64,000 bases of DNA from DASSQJ01 sp963726295 (GTDB taxonomy: Bacteria; Actinomycetota; Actinomycetes; Actinomycetales; Dermatophilaceae): contig CAVSBW010000002.1 in NCBI GenBank assembly GCA_963726295.1, positions 186,001 to 250,000 on the forward strand. The letters run 5' to 3'. This document shows positions 47,542-56,300 of this stretch, piece by piece; the stretch's first letter is position 1, and each line of letters opens with the position of its first letter. The position numbers and the translations under genes are program-made. Below the pieces are notes generated by a model, which saw only the letters and a list, made by a program, of their open reading frames with translations, ran no database searches and was not told the DNA's origin.

Positions 47542-48567
47542 TCAGCCGCCGTCGACGTGCTCGCCCTTGGGCACGGGACCGCCGGTGCCGCCGAGGCTCT
47601 CGCCCCGCTCCCCCGTCGGGATGGCCGTGGTGCCGCGGTCGATGTCGGGCTCGAGGTACATGATCAGCTGGAGGTCGGGAACCGCCTCCCGCGCCGCGCG
47701 CTCAGCATCGTCGATGGCCCGCGCGACGACGTCCGCGTGGTCGGGAGCGCCCACCGCGATCTTGGCGGCCACGAGGAGCTCCTCGGGCCCGATGTGCATG
47801 GTGCGCATGTGGATGACACGGTCGATCGTCTCGGGGGCCTCGAGGGCGAGGGCGATGGCCTGCTGGTGCTTCAGGGTCGCCGCCTCGCCGACGAGGAGCG
47901 ACTTCATCTCCATGGCGAGGAAGATGGCGATGACCACGAGGAGCGAGCCGATCATCGCGGTGCCGAGGGCGTCGAAGAGCGGATTCGAGGTGAGCAGCGT
48001 CAGCCCCACGCCGAGGAGGGCGAAGACGAGGCCGACGAGAGCGCCGGCGTCCTCGAGGAGGATGACCGGCAGCTCGGGCGACTTCGAGCTCTTCACGAAC
48101 CGCAGCCACGAACGCTGGCCGCGGGTCTTGTTCGACTCCTTCACGGCGGTGCGGAAGCTCGCGCCCTCCATCCCGATGGCGATGACCAGGACGACGATGG
48201 GTACCCACCACCACCGCGACTCGAACGGGTCGTAGTCGGTCTCGCCAATGCTCTCCTGGTACTTGTGCCACGCCTCGTACAGGGCGAAGCAGCCACCGAG
48301 GCTGAACAGCACGATGGCGACGATGAACGAGTAGACGTACCGCTCGCGGCCGAACCCGAACGGGTGCTGCGGAGTCGCGTCTCGCTGCGACCGCTTCCCG
48401 CCGACGAGCAGCAGCACCTGGTTGCCGGAGTCGGCCACCGAGTGGATGCTCTCGGCGAGCATCGACGAGAAGCCGGTGAGCAGGAACGCGATGAACTTCG
48501 TCACCGCGATGCCCATGTTCGCGAGCATCGCCGCAATGACGGCCTTGTTCCCACCTTCGGTCGACAT
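47542..48567 (-). CDS. Cation diffusion facilitator family transporter
   Basis: A 341-aa membrane transporter of the CDF family, which exports divalent metals such as Zn2+ by proton antiport. It begins MSTEGGNKAVIAAMLANMGIAVTKFIAFLLTGFSSMLAESIHSVADSGNQ; the HSVAD pair supplies metal ligands in helix two. HPFGFGRERYVYSFIVAIVLFSLGG and the helix-five LLEDAGALVGLVFALLG segment carry the second acidic pair. The cytoplasmic C-terminal domain is ferredoxin-like (IDRVIHMRTMHIGPEELLVAAKI). The ATG at 48567 is preceded by a leaderless-type promoter. In actinobacteria this gene normally sits between manA or the SIS gene and ahcY, so it marks conserved synteny. Confidence 0.92.
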   Translation of the reverse strand: MSTEGGNKAVIAAMLANMGIAVTKFIAFLLTGFSSMLAESIHSVADSGNQVLLLVGGKRSQRDATPQHPFGFGRERYVYSFIVAIVLFSLGGCFALYEAWHKYQESIGETDYDPFESRWWWVPIVVLVIAIGMEGASFRTAVKESNKTRGQRSWLRFVKSSKSPELPVILLEDAGALVGLVFALLGVGLTLLTSNPLFDALGTAMIGSLLVVIAIFLAMEMKSLLVGEAATLKHQQAIALALEAPETIDRVIHMRTMHIGPEELLVAAKIAVGAPDHADVVARAIDDAERAAREAVPDLQLIMYLEPDIDRGTTAIPTGERGESLGGTGGPVPKGEHVDGG

Positions 48568-48574
48568 GCGGCAG

Positions 48575-48580
48575 ATCCTA
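48575..48580 (-). promoter_or_regulatory. Leaderless promoter of the cation-efflux gene
   Basis: TAGGAT on the minus strand is followed by 7 nt (CTGCCGC) and the ATG at 48567, with no ribosome-binding site. This matches a leaderless actinobacterial promoter and supports the chosen start over the longer frame to 48648. Confidence 0.55.
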
Positions 48581-48668
48581 GGGACCGTGCCGCTCAAACG
48601 GTCGGCCGAGGGGTCCGTTTTCCGCGGTTCGCCCTCCACCAACGGCACGGCGTCGGCACACTGCCACC

Positions 48669-49663
48669 GTGAACACCACCCTCGAGGGACGGCGGGTCCC
48701 GCCTCTCGACGGCGTGCGTGGTCTAGCGGTCCTCCTCGTGATAGCCGGTCACTCGGTGCGGCCCCAGAGCCAGCCCCTGGCTGCGGCCGGCGTGACCCTC
48801 TTCTTCGTCCTGTCGGGCTACCTCATCACGGGCATCCTGCTCCGCGACGCCGACGAGTCGGGGCGCCCTCGGGGTCTACGGCGCTTCTACGGTCGGCGCG
48901 CGCGGCGCCTCCTGCCCGCCCTCGTCCTGCTGCTCGCCTTCGAGCTGGCGATGCGGCTCGTCACCGGACGCAGCCTGCTTCCGGTCCTCTACGCGGCGAC
49001 ATACACGACCAACATCGCCATCGTCGGCAACGACACCTCCAGCCTGAGCCACACGTGGTCTCTGGCACTGGAGGAGCAGTTCTACCTCGTCTGGCCGCTG
49101 GTCCTGCCCTTCGTGCTGCGGAGCCGCCGCCCCCTCGCCATCGTTGCCGGGCTGGCAGTCATGTCGGCAGCGCTCAGAACCGCCATCTACTTCGGGTACC
49201 CCACGGCGTGGCTCTTCGCCTATTTCGGGCCCTTCACGCGCGCCGACGCCATCCTCGCCGGGTGCGCGCTCGCCATCGCCCTCCGACGCGGTCCGGAACG
49301 TGTGGCCCGCGGGATCCCGAGGCCGGCAATCGCGGGGGCTCTGATCGTTCTCGGGTTGTCGTTCGTCTGGGACTCGGGCCATGCGGCCGTGGTGTGCCTA
49401 CCCCTCTTGGTGGCTGCCTCCAGCGTGCTCGTCGCCCATCTGGTCACAACCACGGACGGCCTGATCGCTCGTGTCTTCAGCTTCCGTCCACTCCGCGGGA
49501 TGGGGCGCATCTCGTACGGGATGTACCTCTGGCACTTCCTGGTGCTTGTCGCCGTGTCGGAGGTGGGCGCGCCGCCGTTCATCACCACGCTTGTCGTCAC
49601 GTCCGCGATCGCCACCGCATCCTGGTTTCTCGTGGAACGTCGCTTCCTCCAGCCGCGGGGTGA
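48669..49663 (+). CDS. Acyltransferase-3 (OafA-type) membrane protein
   Basis: A protein of about 331 residues in the acyltransferase-3 family, which O-acylates surface sugars. The N-terminus reads PPLDGVRGLAVLLVIAGHS with the key His, followed by FFVLSGYLITGILLRD and RRLLPALVLL. The signature SHTWSLALEEQFYLVWPLVLP and the closing motif GRISYGMYLWHFLVL then SWFLVERRFLQP complete it. About ten helices. The frame has no stop until 51455, deep inside the next gene in another frame. I place the true end near the TGA at 49661-49663, which would be in frame if the GGGG run just before it had one more G. Start GTG 48669 lacks a ribosome site. Confidence 0.85.
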
Positions 49664-49875
49664 CGATTCCCGAGCTCCCCGACCTCGGTGCACAACGCCG
49701 TGGGCACCCACACCCGGGATGCCTCGCCCGTCAGTTCATCTGCCTAGGCAGGTCTGGGCGCGCGTACGGCCGCGGGGTCGATTCGCCCCTCCAGTCACGG
49801 CACCCCGCATGCGACGCAGGAGACACCTGCTCGGCGGCGCATTTCGACGTTCTGAGGGCATCGCGGGCCTCCCTC

Positions 49876-49881
49876 TATGGT
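49876..49881 (+). promoter_or_regulatory. Candidate leaderless promoter for the second acyltransferase
   Basis: TATGGT, then 6 nt (CGCGGG), then ATG 49888. No ribosome-binding site. It fits the TANNNT-short gap-start pattern seen at several genes here, and supports 49888 as the start. Confidence 0.45.
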
Positions 49882-49887
49882 CGCGGG

Positions 49888-51162
49888 ATGCAGGGGAGGG
49901 CTCGCGCCCTCGACGGTCTTCGTGGTCTTGCCGCGCTGGCCGTGGTGAGCGCGCACGCCACCGCGGAGCTCGGCGCAGGGCCGTACGCTTCTGGCGGTTC
50001 CGTCGGCGTGCTCGTCTTCTTCGTGCTCTCGGGCTTCCTCATAACCGGACAGGTCTGGCACCGCGGTGCATCTCCCGGCCGGTACGGCGCGTTCCTGCGC
50101 CGACGGACCGTACGCCTCCTGCCCGTCATCCTCGTGCTCGTGGTGGTAGGGGTCCCGGTCGTGGTGTTCACCGAGGGCTCCTGGCGCACCGCGCTGACAG
50201 GGGGGTTGCTCACGCTGACGCAGACCCTCGGTTTCGTCTCGGCCACGGGGGTTCACCCCAGCCCGATGTGGGTGGTCACGTGGAGCCTCACCGTCGAGTG
50301 GCTCTTCTATCTCTCGGCGCCGCTGGTGGTGCTGTGGTGGCTGCGCCGCGGGACGTCCCCCGCGCGAGCGTCGCACCTCGCGGCGTCGTTTGCGGTAGGT
50401 GCCTACCTCGTCGCGCTGCCGCTTCCCGCCGCTGCCTTCTACCACTCGCCCGTTGCGAACCTGGGCGTCATGTGGGCCGGCGCCGCGTTGGCGCTCCGCC
50501 TTCGTGCCCGACCAGTACGGCAGCAGGACCCCGCGTGGACCGCCTTCGCCCTCGTGGTCCTCCTCCTCCTCGTCGCCCTCCCGTCGGACCTCGCGGTGGG
50601 GCCGTACGCCCGCGTTGTCGCGCTACCGGGTGCGGTTGCGGCGAGCCTCGTCCTGATCCGCGGCACAACGGTCCCCGGCAGCACCCCTGCCCTGCTCTCG
50701 GGCGGTCCATTGCCCAATATCGGGCTGCGGGCATACAGCCTGTACCTCTGGCACCTCCCCGTCTGGTGGCTGGTGCTCCTGTCCACCGACCTGCCGCCTG
50801 CCCTCACTGCGCTGGTGTGCATCGTCCCGACGCTCGTCGTCGTCGAGCTGAGCTACCGCTTCCTCGAGATTCCGGTGCTGCGGCCGTCGCGTGCTCCGCG
50901 CCGTGTCAACGCGCCCACCTCGGCCGTCCCGTCCACGGGGCCCCGTTCGTCGGCCGCCGTCCGGACGCACCCCCCCCCCCCGTCGTACGGCTGCTACCTG
51001 TGGCACTACCCCGTGATGCCGGGGGCTCGGGAGTCCCGGCCGCGGCTCGCTGGGCCTGCCGTCTGTCCCTCGCTATCGCCGCGATGTCGTGTCGCCGCCG
51101 TCGCGAAGGCCGTTCCTCGACGGAGGCGCATCGTCCTCCCCCCTGCGGCCCTGCAAGCGTGA
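49888..51162 (+). CDS. Acyltransferase-3 (OafA-type) protein, 3' end suspect
   Basis: An acyltransferase-3 protein: MQGRARALDGLRGLAALAVVSAHA with the key His, FFVLSGFLITGQVW, RRRTVRLLPVILVLV, MWVVTWSLTVEWLFYLSAPLVVLWW and GLRAYSLYLWHLPVWWLVLL. It ends its family-like part at VELSYRFLEIPVLRPSRAPRR near residue 342. The frame then runs on for about 80 codons, through a run of Cs near 50971-50982, into SYGCYLWHYPVMPG, which is the closing motif of another acyltransferase. So the real protein probably ends near 50,940 and the tail is a junction product. It is downstream of and co-directional with the first acyltransferase. Likely role: acylating a surface glycan. Confidence 0.75.
   Translation: MQGRARALDGLRGLAALAVVSAHATAELGAGPYASGGSVGVLVFFVLSGFLITGQVWHRGASPGRYGAFLRRRTVRLLPVILVLVVVGVPVVVFTEGSWRTALTGGLLTLTQTLGFVSATGVHPSPMWVVTWSLTVEWLFYLSAPLVVLWWLRRGTSPARASHLAASFAVGAYLVALPLPAAAFYHSPVANLGVMWAGAALALRLRARPVRQQDPAWTAFALVVLLLLVALPSDLAVGPYARVVALPGAVAASLVLIRGTTVPGSTPALLSGGPLPNIGLRAYSLYLWHLPVWWLVLLSTDLPPALTALVCIVPTLVVVELSYRFLEIPVLRPSRAPRRVNAPTSAVPSTGPRSSAAVRTHPPPPSYGCYLWHYPVMPGARESRPRLAGPAVCPSLSPRCRVAAVAKAVPRRRRIVLPPAALQA
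50985..51140 (+). pseudogene. Fragment of a third acyltransferase-3 gene
   Basis: SYGCYLWHYPVM at 50986-51021 is a second copy of the conserved closing motif within one ORF. It is followed, after frame changes, by SGVPAAARWACRLSLAIAAMS and RRPFLDGG, the normal C-terminal order of the family (last helix, then the E-R-P-F-L element). Everything upstream of this motif is missing and is replaced by a C-run that abuts the second acyltransferase. Confidence 0.6.
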
Positions 51163-51450
51163 TCCCCGGCCCTCCCCCTCCCCTCCCTCCTCCCCCGTGC
51201 CCGCCCGGCGCGGTCTCCATGACAGGCGCCGCGGTGAGCCAGAAACCCCCCCGGTCCCCACCCCGCCCCCCAACCCCCCCCCAATCCCCCAAAGCGCCAA
51301 AGCGCGAAAGGGAGACCCTCCCCCCAGATCTCCCCCCCCCCCCCCCACCCCCCCCCCACAACCCCCCCCCGCCCCCCCCCAACCCCGCGCCAAAAACGGG
51401 ACGCCCCGCCCCCCGCCCCGCCCCCCCCAGCGCGGGGGGGGCCCCCTTGG
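51163..51450. repeat. Extreme C-rich low-complexity tract
   Basis: About 290 nt of plus-strand sequence is dominated by runs of C (up to 14 in a row near 51330-51350), with occasional A and G-rich islands, and no coding or regulatory structure. Nothing else in the window looks like it. It lies exactly where an acyltransferase fragment ends and an intact gene with a promoter begins. An artefact of sequencing (poly-G on the other strand) or of a contig join is more likely than a biological tract. Confidence 0.7.
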
Positions 51451-51452
51451 GC

Positions 51453-51458
51453 TAGCGT
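51453..51458 (+). promoter_or_regulatory. Leaderless promoter of the YbaK-like gene
   Basis: TAGCGT, then 7 nt (CGCGTCC), then ATG 51466, with no ribosome site. It lies immediately after the C-rich tract, so the -35 region may be corrupted. Confidence 0.5.
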
Positions 51459-51465
51459 CGCGTCC

Positions 51466-52002
51466 ATGCCCTCACCGCGTGGAACGCTCGACTGGTCCCC
51501 CGCCGCCGACCGCCCGGAGCTGATGGCGCCCCCTACCGCCGCGGCCGCGCGCGACATCCCCGGTGCACTCGTCGCCCCCATCGACCCCGACCTCGCCGAC
51601 ACGGCCGCGCTCTGCAACGCCTACGACGTCGCAATCGACGCCAGTGCCAACTGCGTCGTCGTGGCCGGCAAGCGGGCGGGCGTGACGACCATGGCCGCGG
51701 TGATGGTGCTCGCAACGCACCGGGCCGACATCAACGGCATCGTGCGGCGCCACCTCGGGGTCCGGAAGATCTCGTTCGCCCCGCACGACGACGCGGTGAG
51801 CCTCACCGGGATGGAGTTCGGCGGCATCACGCCGGTCGGACTGCCCGAGGACTGGCCGGTGCTCGTCGACGACGCCGTCGTGGAGGCCGGCGAGGTGGTG
51901 GTCGGCAGCGGGCTGCGCAGCGGGAAGCTGCTCGTCACCGGCATCGACCTGCTGGACCTGCCCGGCGCGGAGCGGCTCGCCCTCGCGCAACCGGTCACCT
52001 GA
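51466..52002 (+). CDS. YbaK/EbsC-type aminoacyl-tRNA deacylase
   Basis: A 178-aa protein of the YbaK/ProRS-editing superfamily, which hydrolyses mischarged aminoacyl-tRNAs such as Cys- or Ala-tRNA(Pro). The core is visible: DASANCVVVAGKRAGVTTMAAVMVLATHRADINGIVRRHLGVRKISFAPHDDAVSLTGMEFGGITPVGLP ... VLVDDAVVEAGEVVVGSGLRSGKLLV. The GITPVGLP and VGSG(L)RSGK elements are family hallmarks. Free-standing and cytoplasmic. Normal length, convergent with the SWIM-domain gene. It appears unaffected by the poor sequence just upstream. Confidence 0.85.
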   Translation: MPSPRGTLDWSPAADRPELMAPPTAAAARDIPGALVAPIDPDLADTAALCNAYDVAIDASANCVVVAGKRAGVTTMAAVMVLATHRADINGIVRRHLGVRKISFAPHDDAVSLTGMEFGGITPVGLPEDWPVLVDDAVVEAGEVVVGSGLRSGKLLVTGIDLLDLPGAERLALAQPVT

Positions 52003-52039
52003 CAGCCGCCACCCGGGCACTCGACCGTGGGTCGTGTCC

Positions 52040-53371
52040 TCAGCCCCGCAGGGTGATCAGAACGGCGAGCACGTGCTTGCACGGGCCACGTCCTGAGCCG
52101 TGCTCGCGTTGCCAGGCGCACGTGCACTGCGGCCCCGTCTCCCCCGGAGTGACGTCGTACACCTCGCCGTGACTCCCACGCACCCGCCAGGCGCTACCAC
52201 CCGACGCGGCTTGGACACCCCCGTCTGCCGCCAGCTTCCTCGCCGCCACGAGCCGGGGGTTGCGGCGCAGCACCTTGGCGCTGTCGACGGGCAGCTCGCG
52301 GTGGAACCACGCACCATCGGTGAGGTCGTAGCCGAGGCGGCCAGACGCCGCGACCCACGCCAGCCCGGTCGCCACCGATCCGTCGTCCAGCCCGGTGTTC
52401 GCCCCGATCTCGCGCGCGTCGACGGTGGGCCCCCAGCCCAGGTCGCCCAGCACGACCCGCCCGTGGGCCTCGGCGTCGGCCCGGCTGAGCAGCGTCAGCA
52501 GGGTTCCCTCCCCCGAGAAGCCGCGGAAGGGGTCCGGACTGATGGCCAGGGTGAACCGGGACCCCGGAAGGTCGAACACCCAGGCCGTGGTGCCGTTGGG
52601 TGCCGCGTGGACAGTCAGACGTGAGGCGTGGCGGAGGACGCGCTCGCTCCCCCGTAGCCGCGACACCCCGATGAGCGGGAAGGACGACGCCATCGGCCGA
52701 CTCGTCGTCCGCCAGCCGTTGGTCAGCGGAATGACATGCACACTCGGCCCGGGGGGCGCGACCCGGGGGAGGCTCGACAGAAAGCGACCGATCCCTGGAC
52801 CTGCGAGCGCCCCGACCTCGTCCATGCCGGCCATGAGCGTGGGCACCTCGGCCAGGCCCCGCACCCAGCGGTCGGGCAGCGTCACCTTGCGCTCGACGTG
52901 CGTGGAGTCCGGCGACGACGCGCGCAGCTCGTCCGGGCCGACACTCAGGTGGAGCGGAACGGCCCGGTCGACCCGGGCGAGCGCCGTCCGCAGCGGTTGG
53001 TTGACGTCGACATTGGTCGTGCCGAAACCCACCTCGCTGGTCCCCAGCCCCTCGGGCAGCAGGTCGAAGCGGGCGTGCACCCCGTTGCACGCCGAGAACG
53101 ACTCGAAGCGCAGGCGGTCACCCCCGGCCGTCACAACGGGGTCGAGGCTCGCCAACCGCTTCATCAGCCCGGCATCGGCGTACCGGCTGGCGGCGACGTC
53201 CGCCACGGCGAGGATCCCCGCGGCCGTGACGTCGGGCCGCTCCACGAAGCCTGTGAAGAAGGTCGGGCTCTCGACGAGACCCGCGGGCGTCGCACCGAGC
53301 GCGGTGGCCAGGTCCAGGCGCTCCGACGAGTCGCGGCGCGTCAGCACCGACTGCGTGGCGTAGCCGCTCAT
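52040..53371 (-). CDS. SWIM zinc-finger protein
   Basis: A 443-aa protein ending in a SWIM zinc finger: CTCAWQREHGSGRGPCKHVLAVLI near residues 416-440, the CxC...CxH arrangement. The rest is a large alpha/beta region with no motif I recognise, beginning SGYATQSVLTRRDSSERLDLATALG. SWIM fingers bind DNA or protein partners. The gene starts 10 nt after the stop of the large gene upstream, so the two are co-transcribed. In other bacteria a SWIM protein and a large helical protein occur with a MoxR ATPase and a VWA protein (for example E. coli yehLMPQ). Those two partners are not present next to this pair. Function unknown. Confidence 0.8.
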   Translation of the reverse strand: MSGYATQSVLTRRDSSERLDLATALGATPAGLVESPTFFTGFVERPDVTAAGILAVADVAASRYADAGLMKRLASLDPVVTAGGDRLRFESFSACNGVHARFDLLPEGLGTSEVGFGTTNVDVNQPLRTALARVDRAVPLHLSVGPDELRASSPDSTHVERKVTLPDRWVRGLAEVPTLMAGMDEVGALAGPGIGRFLSSLPRVAPPGPSVHVIPLTNGWRTTSRPMASSFPLIGVSRLRGSERVLRHASRLTVHAAPNGTTAWVFDLPGSRFTLAISPDPFRGFSGEGTLLTLLSRADAEAHGRVVLGDLGWGPTVDAREIGANTGLDDGSVATGLAWVAASGRLGYDLTDGAWFHRELPVDSAKVLRRNPRLVAARKLAADGGVQAASGGSAWRVRGSHGEVYDVTPGETGPQCTCAWQREHGSGRGPCKHVLAVLITLRG

Positions 53372-53381
53372 CTCTACCTCC

Positions 53382-56300
53382 TCACCCCGGGCGTCGCGCC
53401 AACGCGGCGACCAGGTCGTGGGCTGCCGCCCTGGTGGCCGGGTCGACCTCTACCTGCCCCTCTGCGACGGCGACCACACCTGGTGTCGGCTTGAGGAAGT
53501 CGGAGGGGATCTCGACGGCGTAGGTGGCCAGCAGCTGGAGCAGGCGGGCGGCCCCGGTCGGCGGATCCGGCACGCGGCAGAGGGCGTCGGCCAGTGCCGC
53601 CGCACTCACCCACCACCAGGAGAACGCACCGGGCACCTCGAAGGTCAGCCGGATGTTCTCGGTGAGGGCCTCCACGTCCAGTGCCCCGGCCTGGTGCCGT
53701 CGCCACCCGGCCACGGCCAAGGTTCGTGGGTCGAGTCGACCGCGCTGGGCGAAGTCCGCGGCGCACCGCCACGCCTGACGCGAGCCGAAGTCGCTCACCC
53801 GACGCCCGTCGGACTCCAGCGCGGCGATGAGCAGGTCCATCATCGGCACACCACCGCGAGACGCGAGGTGCCCGGGGAACGCCGAGTCCACGAAGTAGGG
53901 GATCGTGGCGAAGGCTTCCACGACCGTCCGGTCAGCCCAGAGCGGCATCATCCGGGCCGTGGCACCGATGGGCCCGGGGCTCCACGGGTCGTCGAGGAGG
54001 TCGCGGGGAAGAGCCGCGAGGTCGGTGAACGGCACGGGTGCGACCGCCTCGGTGCACCAGCCCCCCTGCCCGTCGGGTCGGGGCTCGAGCTCCGGCAGCC
54101 CACCTTCGATGATCCATCGACGGATGAGGGCTCCCGCATCCCAGGACTCTGCGGCGTCCGGATGGGTGAACCTCGGGTCCGTGCAGGGCCCGTCGGGAAC
54201 GTCCTGGGCACGTGCCTTCTCGACCGGGCGCATGCGGTGCAGCGCCTGGACGAGGTCGATCGGCCCGACGGTCGAGTCGGGGGTCTTGCGAATCTCGGCG
54301 AGACGTACGAGGAGGTCGTCGAGCTCCAGGGTTCCGTCGGCCCGGGTCGGGGTGCTGAGCACGGTGGCGTAGGCATCGGCGCGAAGGAGCGCCTCGCAGG
54401 CACGGAGGAAGTGAGTCCGCTCGGCGCCCGACGCCAGGGAGCGAGGCACCACCAGCGGTCCGCCCGCGTCCGCCGCGTGCTCCCGCAACCGCTCGGCGAA
54501 CGGCGGCAGCGCGCGCCACCTCTCCTCACAGTCCTCATAGCTGAGGGACCGGTCGTGGTACCACTGCTGTCGGAGATCGGTCTCGGAAATGACCGAGGCG
54601 GACGCCATCGTCCAGAAGGTGGAGACGGCGAGGTCACCGGCCACCCACAGGTCCACGGCGGCCAGCACGTCCACCGGCTCGATGCCCGGATATCGCTGGA
54701 CCTCATCCAGGACCTCGCGCACCGCGTCCGCGCCGTGTCGTTGCGCAACCAGCACGAGGGTCGCAAGCGCCAGGTCCGGACCGGGCAGGAGCTTCTCGTT
54801 GGCGACGAACCCGTCGGTGCGGTAGTAGGTACCACCGCCGTAGCCCGGCGGCGTCCTGAACTCCTCGGCGAGACGGTGGCGCAGCTCGGCACGGAGGTCT
54901 GCGCTGTTCGCGCCGCCCGGCGGGTGGACCCGCCGGTTGGACGGCAGGGCACGCAGGGACGGTGCTCGCCTCGACCACAGACCGCGCGGCTCGGGCTGCA
55001 CCCACGTCGGGCTCGATGCCTCGTCGATGAGCCGGTCGAGGTCCCCGTCCGCTGCACTGACCCCCAGGAGGGCGGCAGCGAAGGCACGGGCCTCGGCTCG
55101 GGCCTTCGTCTTCCCCTTGGAGCGGGCCAGCTGCCGCACGTGCTCCGGGAGGCCCCACGGATGCGGCACCTCCACCGCGTAGCGACCCATCGTGCGCAGC
55201 AGGTCGGCGAGCCCGGACGGTCGGTGGTTCGCGGCACAGGCTTCGTCGGTCATCTGCACCGCGGTGGGCCACAGCTGTCGCATGCCGCCAGCGAGGAACA
55301 GGTCCTCGAGCACCGCCGCGAGGGACGACGTGCTCAGGCAACGGAGGAGGAGCCGGCTGCGGAACGACTCGAGCAGGGCCTCGGTGTCGAGCCTGCCGCC
55401 GGCCATGGCGCGCACGGCTCGGTCAACGAGGAGAGCCCAGTGTTCGACTCGACCGGGGTGCGTCGAGGTCAGCGCGTGGTCCCACGTGAGACGAGCGCGG
55501 GACGTCGGCTCCGGGTCCTCGGCCGGTGATGCCAGGGACGGCTCGAGATCCCACAGCCCGATTGCCGAAGGGCCGCCCGCATCGTGCGACGTCGGCGTTA
55601 CCCCGAGGGCCGCGAGGGCCTTGTCGACCGTGGCGTCGAACGCCGCGTCCTCCCCGGTCCGCAGGGCAGCCAGCGCGGTGAGCACGCTCTCGCGTCCGAA
55701 CCGCCCGACTACGCAATCGTCCTTGAGGGCCGAGAGCAGCATGGTGCGTGGACGCTTCTCGGGGCGATGGGCGACGACTCGTGACAGCTCCTCGAGACCG
55801 ACGCCGTCGGTAGCGGCCTGGAGGGCGACCGGCAGCAGCACCGGCACCACGGAACGGTCTCCGGTGGCCATGACCCCCAGGAGGAAGGTGAGCCCGCCGG
55901 GCACCTCGGCCGCCGCCAGACCCAGCGCGTCAAGGATCTCGGCCAGGACCTTCTGGGACTTGGGTCGCTGGGGTGCGGTGAGGGTCTGGAGGACGTGCTC
56001 GATGATCGCCTCGCGGTCGACCACCCCCCGCTCGACGAGCGCGGCGACCGCCGCGGGGAGTTTGGGAAGGCTTCCGCAGTCGCCACTCGAGAGATACAGA
56101 GGCAGAAGGTCGGGCATGAACGGGTCCTCGGCGAACCGGTCGGCGAGGCTGTCGGTCAACCACGGGTTGCGGCCGGTGCCGGCCCACCAGCAGTCGATGA
56201 AGGTCGAGCCCGTCGGGCACGGAAGCCCGTGGTGCAGGGCCACCGCACGGAGGACGCGGGCGAGCTGCTCCTGGCAGTTGCGGGCGTTGCCGCCGAGCCG

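Noticed and set aside
48669..51455. A 928-codon frame that could be read as a giant acyltransferase fusion
   Set aside because: Only the first 330 residues resemble a protein. The rest overlaps the second acyltransferase in another frame and is Pro/Arg-rich shadow sequence, so a lost stop near 49661 is the better explanation.
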